NCBI GenBank assembly: GCA_016199405.1
Contig: JACQGS010000295.1
Coordinates: 1 to 10,990 of the forward strand
DNA length: 10,990 nucleotides
Source: Chloroflexota bacterium
Lineage (GTDB): Bacteria; Chloroflexota; Anaerolineae; UBA4142
Reading direction: 5' to 3'
Under the pieces are notes generated by a model, which saw nothing but the letters and a program-made list of their open reading frames with translations, made no database searches and was not told where the DNA came from. The stretch's first letter is position 1, and each line of letters begins with the position of its first letter. Positions 8,201-10,990 of the stretch are shown piece by piece. The position numbers and the translations under genes were made by a program.

Positions 8201-8382
8201 TAGAAGCAGGAGACAGGCGAGTCGTAAACCCAGCGGACGCGGCAGAATACAAGCGTCATCTCGCCATCGCGCGTGAGCAATTGGATGAAGCCGCGTTCAA
8301 CGTCGCCTGGGCAGAAGGCAAAGCGATGACGCTGGAGCAGGCAATTGAGTACGCGCTGGAGAATGTGAAATCAATTTCGTAG
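5254..8382 (+). CDS. BTAD/NB-ARC/TPR transcriptional regulator (SARP/AfsR-like)
   Basis: A 1042-residue regulator with the AfsR-type domain order. An OmpR/PhoB-like winged helix (about 12-105) presumably binds DNA. A bacterial transcriptional activator domain follows (about 143-250). The STAND-type NB-ARC ATPase has Walker A GAGGSGKT (296-303), Walker B LLVLDN (374-379), the GIPLAL motif (477-482) and a winged-helix lid near 535-565. The rest is helical TPR-like repeats, clearest at about 879-945, likely the ligand or partner sensor. There is no C-terminal LuxR-type HTH. The GTG start has AAAGGGA (5242-5248); an ATG at 5284 is a possible alternative that also keeps the whole domain, but it lacks a ribosome site. 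Residues about 112-142, between winged helix and BTAD, are encoded by a palindrome plus a heptanucleotide array. The target genes and signal are unknown. The stop codon lies in a GTAGGGGCG palindrome. Confidence 0.88.
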   Translation: MPRASPPNLVMLKLYLLGAFRLERDSKRVNFSTRKIESLLAYLALFPEQHSREKLAALLWGDSTDEQARHSLRTALAAIRKALGDEILIADRESVQLNPDAAMWVDVRNIFDLRLPTLAPHASAGVVDSEIANLKSKIENYHDLLPDFYDEWIIRERERLRAIYLDALLQLAQHYRSTSEYARAIETAQKVLATDRANENAYQHLMFCFAAQGDRIAALKQYDECKKILREELNAEPSSETTALRDQIMAELTGAPSREASLTNLPTPLTSFVGREKEIKELKELLATTRLLTLIGAGGSGKTRLAIQVATDAVGGDDSARRIYKNGAWWVEFAALSDATLVPQAIAKVFGLQESAQQPLVETLTNYLRAKQMLLVLDNCEHLVAACAQLAQLLLTHCSNLKILATSQEVLGIAGEAVYRVPSLAVPDAKQLPPVEKQPEYDAIRFFVDRVRGVSRDFSLNEQNARVVTQICAQLDGIPLALELAAARLKTLSAEQVAARLDDRFQLLTGGSRTAMARQQTLRAMIDWSYDLLSEQERALLRRLSVFAGGWTLEAAESVCSGDGMEKRDVIDLLTKLLDKSLVAVEAQDELPRYRMLETIRQYARDKLLETGEGEAIRNHHLDYFLSFAEAAEPRLHGPEQVQWLDRLDIDHDNLRSALEWSLGEGRVEKGLRLAAALMWFWYMRAHWSEGRQRVESLLNQPEAAPKTLTRAKALLVLANEAGWLSAASTKIQYLEELIAIAREYGVAGKRTLALGLGFLGLGLLGDDPGVAESKLEEGLAIARSLDDDWVGALLLWARGWQFRGKKDDRAALNAFEESLSRFNSLGDEYWTAEVSLEITRIYFREGEFARARQEFEKRLPFLGETKNRRTVWSTLNGLGEIARAEGRYDLAKIYYRQGLEIARELGEKNASAIASVTVGYVALHDGDLNSARSLFVEGLALAREVDYQPLMAFALLGFAGLAAAEKQARRAVRLLAVVDPFLEAGDRRVVNPADAAEYKRHLAIAREQLDEAAFNVAWAEGKAMTLEQAIEYALENVKSIS
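5603..5676. repeat. Palindrome plus heptanucleotide array inside the regulator gene
   Basis: CACTTGC (5603-5609), a 7-nt loop and GCAAGTG (5617-5623) form a hairpin. It is followed by five 7-nt units from 5642 to 5676, of pattern AA[AG]TC plus two variable bases (AAATCGC first, AAATCGA fourth; the last is diverged). The frame stays open and codes for the interdomain linker. The A-rich composition contrasts with the surrounding GC-rich coding sequence. Confidence 0.6.
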
Positions 8383-8435
8383 GGGCGGCCCTCGTGGTCG
8401 CCCTTAAATGGGCACGCACAAGACGTGCCCCTACG
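8379..8435. repeat. Composite GTAGGGGCG-family palindromes at the regulator 3' end
   Basis: Two hairpins lie back to back. The first is GTAGGGGCGGCC (8379-8390), loop CTCGT and GGTCGCCC (8396-8403). The second is GGGCACG (8410-8416), a 7-nt loop, CGTGCCC (8424-8430) and CTACG. The outer ends CGTAGGGGC and GCCCCTACG are complementary, so the whole element is one 58-nt inverted unit from 8378 to 8435. TAG at 8380-8382 is the stop codon of the regulator. The left half matches the element at 1766-1794 with one G/A difference. Confidence 0.8.
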
Positions 8436-8442
8436 AAGAATG

Positions 8443-8470
8443 ACGACCCGCCTCATGCGGGTCGTTTTTT
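8443..8470 (+). terminator. Strong rho-independent terminator after the regulator gene
   Basis: A perfect 9-bp stem, ACGACCCGC (8443-8451) and GCGGGTCGT (8457-8465), with loop CTCAT, is followed by a run of T (8465-8470). It ends transcription of the regulator and isolates it from the metallopeptidase gene downstream. Confidence 0.88.
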
Positions 8471-8475
8471 ATTTC

Positions 8476-8503
8476 CGTCAAAAAATATTTTTCCGATTTG
8501 ACG
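8476..8503. promoter_or_regulatory. AT-rich inverted repeat upstream of the metallopeptidase gene (possible operator)
   Basis: CGTCAAA (8476-8482) and TTTGACG (8497-8503) are perfect 7-bp inverted arms separated by 14 AT-rich nucleotides. The right arm contains TTGACG, a -35-like hexamer. A GATAAT hexamer lies at 8525-8530, but the 21-bp spacing is too long for a standard sigma70 promoter, so the actual promoter is not resolved. Confidence 0.3.
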
Positions 8504-8579
8504 ATAGAACGCTGATTTTTTGCCGATAATCTGACGGCGGCATCCGATACTGCGAACAGAAATTCCCAAGGAGGGAACG

Positions 8580-9305
8580 ATGTTCAAAAGTAACGGACGC
8601 TCACACAAATTCGGATTCAAAGCCCTTTTCGTCGCCGTCGGATTGTTCACGCTCGCAATTGCTTCTGGCACGCAAGCGCATGCCGCGAACGATGCTCCCG
8701 CCGCAAACGAAATTCGCCTCCTCTCCACGCCGCTCGACGCGCTCGATGGAATCACATTTGCCGGTGCATACGGCGATGACGATGTCGCGTACTTGAGCGA
8801 GAGTTTGCAAATGCTGAACGATAAAATGCCCGCGTGGGCGGAATACATCGCGCAAGCCAAGCCGCTCATTCTCTCGATTGATCTGACCGAAGGCGCGCAC
8901 GGTCGCGCGGCGATTGCGAAATGCTGTTTAGGCGAGCGCGGCGTCATCACGTTTGGGCATCATTTCGGAACACTCGCGGATTCGTCCGATCCGCAGAGCG
9001 AGTCGCCCGAAGCGCGTCGCATCACGTTCCTCGCGACGCTCGCGCACGAAGTCACGCACATCCGCGATCAACGCGCCGGCAAATTCTTGACCAAGACCGA
9101 TTATAAATCCTGCGTCGCCGCCGAAAAATCCGGACTGGAAAAGCAGTTGGAATTTCAGCAAGACGCATTGAACGCCGAACTCAGCAATAACGCGACGTCA
9201 GCGCAAACGTACCGCGCGTGGCTCGAACAAAACGTCAAAGCCGAAGCGCGCGCGTTGAAATCGCGCGATTTGTGGAATCAATATTGTGGAGCGTTCTTGG
9301 GATAA
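8580..9305 (+). CDS. Secreted putative zinc metallopeptidase (HExxH)
   Basis: A 241-residue protein I do not recognise as a named family. It has a clear signal peptide: basic N-terminus, hydrophobic stretch about 14-29, and a likely cleavage after AHA near residue 35. The mature part holds HEVTH (156-160) on a predicted helix (FLATLAHEVTHIRDQ), the zinc-binding and catalytic motif of gluzincin-type peptidases. Glu191 in LEFQQDAL, about 30 residues downstream, or Glu182, could be the third zinc ligand. Four cysteines (115, 116, 178, 236) could form disulfides outside the cytoplasm. Substrate and role are unknown. The start is secure: AAGGAGG (8568-8574), 5-nt spacing, ATG. A terminator separates it from the gene before, so it needs its own promoter within 8471-8579. 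HExxH can occur by chance, but signal peptide, helix and spacing support the call. Confidence 0.72.
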   Translation: MFKSNGRSHKFGFKALFVAVGLFTLAIASGTQAHAANDAPAANEIRLLSTPLDALDGITFAGAYGDDDVAYLSESLQMLNDKMPAWAEYIAQAKPLILSIDLTEGAHGRAAIAKCCLGERGVITFGHHFGTLADSSDPQSESPEARRITFLATLAHEVTHIRDQRAGKFLTKTDYKSCVAAEKSGLEKQLEFQQDALNAELSNNATSAQTYRAWLEQNVKAEARALKSRDLWNQYCGAFLG

Positions 9306-9471
9306 CGGTCAAAAGGAAAGAGTCAAGAGCGAAAAAGCAGAAGGCGATGGTGAAATGCGCAAAGTGGGTTTGTGGCGCGCAACTCTACGCATTCCGTCGC
9401 AATTGTTCAGAAAAATTTCTAATCTCAAGTGAAAGGGAATCTAAGGAGTCTCTAATCTAATTTTGCGATGC

Positions 9472-9530
9472 TGTTGTCGCTTGAGGTGAGAATCTATGCT
9501 CAACCAAATGAATTCTAACCAGCGACAACA
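9472..9530 (+). promoter_or_regulatory. Inverted repeat bracketing the start of the 44-residue gene
   Basis: TGTTGTCGCT (9472-9481) and AGCGACAACA (9521-9530) are perfect complements separated by 39 nt. The loop contains the GAGGTGAG ribosome site and the ATG. It could be an RNA stem that presents or hinders translation initiation, or two halves of a protein-binding site. Confidence 0.35.
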
Positions 9531-9630
9531 ATCCAGTTGGTTGTGGAACGCGCTGACCATTGCGGCTTTTCTTGCGTTGATTGCAACCTATGTTACCGTG
9601 ATTTTGCCAATCAAAATCGGCGCACTCTAA
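9496..9630 (+). CDS. Small single-span membrane protein (44 residues)
   Basis: ATG 9496 to TAA 9630 encodes 44 residues: a Gln/Asn-rich N-terminus (about 1-14), a hydrophobic segment from Trp15 to about Leu37 (WLWNALTIAAFLALIATYV core), and a short tail ending KIGAL. GAGGTGAG (9483-9490) lies 5 nt before the ATG, the same ribosome-site sequence used by the thioesterase gene at 1353. A 10-bp inverted repeat (9472-9481 and 9521-9530) brackets this site and the start. The gene ends 5 nt before the convergent murE stop. No function can be assigned. The good ribosome site and the composition argue that it is real. Confidence 0.6.
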   Translation: MLNQMNSNQRQQSSWLWNALTIAAFLALIATYVTVILPIKIGAL

Positions 9631-9635
9631 TCAAC

Positions 9636-10990
9636 TCACTTTTGGTTTTTCAACGCCGCGATTAACGCCTCCTGATCGCTCCACGGATATTCCGTCTCCC
9701 CAAAACACATTGACCGCTCATGCCCCTTGCCCGTGACGATGAGCACATCGCCCGCGCGCGCCATTTGCGCGGCAAACCCGATTGCCTCCGCTCGATCATT
9801 CACCGCGAAATAATCTTCGCGATTTTTTCGCCCCGCGCGCTCCAGCCCTTGCGCGATTTGCGCGTTGATCGCGTCAAGCGACTCGGTGCGCGGATCCTCG
9901 GCGGTCACGACGATTTTGTCCGCCAGTTTGCCGGCAATCTCGCCCATCAGCGCGCGCTTTTGCGCATCGCGCAAGCCGGCGCAACCAAAGACGACAATCA
10001 CTTTGCCGCGCGCAATCTCGCGCGCAGTTTCGAGCGCAACGCGCAACGCGTTGGGCGTGTGTGCGAAATCGACAATCGCAGTGAAGGGCTCGCTTTGCAT
10101 CACTTGCATTCTGCCGACGACGCCGCGCACATTCGCGATGCCTTCGCGCATTGCCTCGAACGGCACGCGCCGCGCGATGCCGACGCCAATCGCGGCGAGG
10201 ATGTTGGAAACATTGTAGCGGCCCAGAAGAGATGAAGAGATTGAGAGATTGCCGTGAGGGGTTTCGACGATGAAGGACAAGCCGCTCGGCGAGTGCGTAA
10301 TGTGATGAGCGGAAATGCCTGTGACGTGTGACGTGTGACGTGTGACGTGTCTAGTTCCCCCCGTGCTGTAGATGATCTTCTCCTCCGTCTCAATCCCGCG
10401 CAAAAACTCAAACGATCCTGTATCCTCCGCGTTCAGCACCGCGACCTTTGCCGTGCGCGCTTTGCGATGCGAAGATGCCAGCGAGCGAAAGAGCATCGCT
10501 TTTGCCGCGCGGTAATTCTCAAACGTTTTGTGATAATCCAAATGCTCGTGCTGAATATTCGTCACGACCGCGATGTCGAAATCAATCGCGGCGAGGCGAT
10601 GCTGCGCGAGTCCGTGTGACGTGCACTCGATCACCGCGTACTGCATCTCCGCCGCGACCATCTGCGCGAGATAACGCTGAATCTCCGGCGCATCCGGCGT
10701 CGTCGTGTGAAAGCCGGTGTCGATTTCTTGATCGCCAATTTGCGCGCCGACGGTCGTGATCGCGCCGACGCGATGCCCTGCCGCGCGCAGAATCGATGCG
10801 ACGAGCGCGCCCGTGGTCGTTTTGCCATCGGTGCCGGTCACGCCGATGACGCGCAGTTTGCGCGAGGGGTTATCGTAGAAAGCGGAGCAGAGGTGCGCGA
10901 GCGCGAGGCGGGAGTTGGGGACGCTGATGAGAGGAAGGGATTGAGAGATTGAGAGATTGAGAGATTGGAGATTGGAGATTGGAGATTGGA
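9636..10990 (-). CDS. murE: UDP-N-acetylmuramyl-tripeptide synthetase MurE (5' end outside window)
   Basis: ATP-dependent ligase adding the third, usually diamino, acid to UDP-MurNAc-L-Ala-D-Glu in peptidoglycan synthesis; cytoplasmic. The frame stays open to the window edge, so the N-terminal UDP-binding domain is missing here. Near the edge it reads VPNSRLALAHL, the normal entry to the central domain. Numbered from an internal GTG at 10841 (too late to be the real start), it shows P-loop TGTDGKTTT (2-10), TTTPDA (46-51), HEHLDYH (98-104), YRAAKAMLF with Lys114 at the carbamylated-lysine position, GRYNVSNILAA (207-217), HTPNAL (261-266), EDPR (315-318) and GKGHE (371-375). EDPR replaces the DNPR typical of diaminopimelate-adding enzymes, so the third residue (Dap, Orn or Lys) is uncertain. 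Three repeat tracts lie in the coding sequence: 10226-10250, 10321-10350 and 10943-10990. Confidence 0.92.
   Translation of the reverse strand, partial: QSPISNLQSLNLSISQSLPLISVPNSRLALAHLCSAFYDNPSRKLRVIGVTGTDGKTTTGALVASILRAAGHRVGAITTVGAQIGDQEIDTGFHTTTPDAPEIQRYLAQMVAAEMQYAVIECTSHGLAQHRLAAIDFDIAVVTNIQHEHLDYHKTFENYRAAKAMLFRSLASSHRKARTAKVAVLNAEDTGSFEFLRGIETEEKIIYSTGGTRHVTRHTSHVTGISAHHITHSPSGLSFIVETPHGNLSISSSLLGRYNVSNILAAIGVGIARRVPFEAMREGIANVRGVVGRMQVMQSEPFTAIVDFAHTPNALRVALETAREIARGKVIVVFGCAGLRDAQKRALMGEIAGKLADKIVVTAEDPRTESLDAINAQIAQGLERAGRKNREDYFAVNDRAEAIGFAAQMARAGDVLIVTGKGHERSMCFGETEYPWSDQEALIAALKNQK
10226..10250. repeat. Octanucleotide tract in murE (GAAGAGAT / GAGAGATT)
   Basis: GAAGAGAT occurs twice in tandem (10226-10241), and GAGAGATT follows at 10243-10250. 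On the coding strand it encodes the Ser-rich NLSISSSLLG just before the conserved GRYNV. GAGAGATT is the same 8-mer that is repeated three times at 10943-10966. Confidence 0.6.
10321..10350. repeat. Perfect heptanucleotide tandem repeat (GTGACGT x4) in murE
   Basis: Four identical GTGACGT units (10321-10348) plus GT lie within the central domain of murE. On the coding strand they encode a His/Thr/Arg-rich stretch at about residues 164-174 (numbered from 10841), between the IIYST strand and ISAHHITHSPSG. A change of one unit would shift the reading frame. Confidence 0.9.
10943..10990. repeat. GAGAGATT x3 then GGAGATT x3 tandem repeat in murE, reaching the window edge
   Basis: Three perfect 8-mers GAGAGATT (10943-10966) are followed by three perfect 7-mers GGAGATT (10967-10987) and the start of a fourth at the window end. 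The murE frame remains open through it, encoding a Ser/Leu/Gln/Asn-rich linker just before PLISVPNSR, at the junction of the N-terminal and ATP-binding domains. The full length of the tract is not visible. Confidence 0.88.

Noticed and set aside
8498..8530. TTGACG/GATAAT sigma70 promoter for the metallopeptidase gene
   Set aside because: The spacer is 21 bp, outside the usual 16-18 bp; kept only as a possible operator region.
9218..9460. 80-codon open frame overlapping the end of the metallopeptidase gene
   Set aside because: Starts inside the real gene without a ribosome site; Lys/Arg/Ser-rich tail looks like translated noncoding sequence.
9468..9518. 16-codon possible leader peptide overlapping the start of the 44-residue gene
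   Set aside because: The nearest ribosome-like site (AAGGAG, 9443-9448) is about 20 nt upstream, too far; no sign of coding bias.
10321..10350. CRISPR-like direct repeats
   Set aside because: Units are 7 nt and directly adjacent with no spacers, and they lie in the murE reading frame; no cas genes.

Overview
The window (about 11 kb, GC-rich) looks like an ordinary chromosomal segment of a free-living bacterium. A member of Chloroflexota, probably Anaerolineae-like, is my best guess. The guess rests on a large BTAD/NB-ARC/TPR regulator, a MurE with an EDPR rather than DNPR motif, and many short intergenic palindromes and word-like tandem repeats. It is an inference from gene style, not a database match. 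I see no tRNA, rRNA, CRISPR array, transposase, prophage or plasmid gene.

Layout. An MFS transporter (95-1264) is followed on the same strand by a YbgC/FadM-type hotdog thioesterase (1353-1769). A secreted GH18-like protein lies convergent to them on the minus strand (1796-2911). From a compact divergent promoter region (2925-2973) a plus-strand gene group begins: a YkvA/DUF1232 membrane protein (2989-3363), a MerR-like HTH and coiled-coil protein (3384-3965), then homoserine dehydrogenase (4114-5145), whose leader holds an intrinsic terminator. A good sigma70-type promoter (5205-5233) then serves a 1042-residue BTAD/NB-ARC/TPR regulator (5254-8382), which ends in a palindromic repeat and a strong terminator. 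After it come a secreted HExxH putative metallopeptidase (8580-9305), a 44-residue single-span membrane protein (9496-9630) and, convergent, the 3'-terminal part of murE (9636 to the window end).

The genes do not form one pathway. Homoserine dehydrogenase (aspartate-family amino acids), MurE (peptidoglycan), the GH18-like protein and the metallopeptidase (cell surface) are separate functions, and no multi-gene defence or novel enzymatic system is evident.

The most unusual content is the repeat landscape. Arrays of different short words, nearly all with a 7-nucleotide period, occur between genes (3980-4064, 5148-5196) and inside reading frames (5642-5676 in the regulator; 10321-10350 and 10943-10990 in murE, the latter mixed with 8-mers). 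They recall the heptanucleotide STRRs of filamentous cyanobacteria. Because 7 and 8 are not multiples of 3, gain or loss of one unit in murE would shift its frame. A second family, beginning GTAGGGGCG, supplies the TAG stop codon of two unrelated genes in the same register. Other points worth checking are a possible attenuator ahead of hom, overlapping divergent promoters, and a 10-bp inverted repeat bracketing the start of the 44-residue gene.
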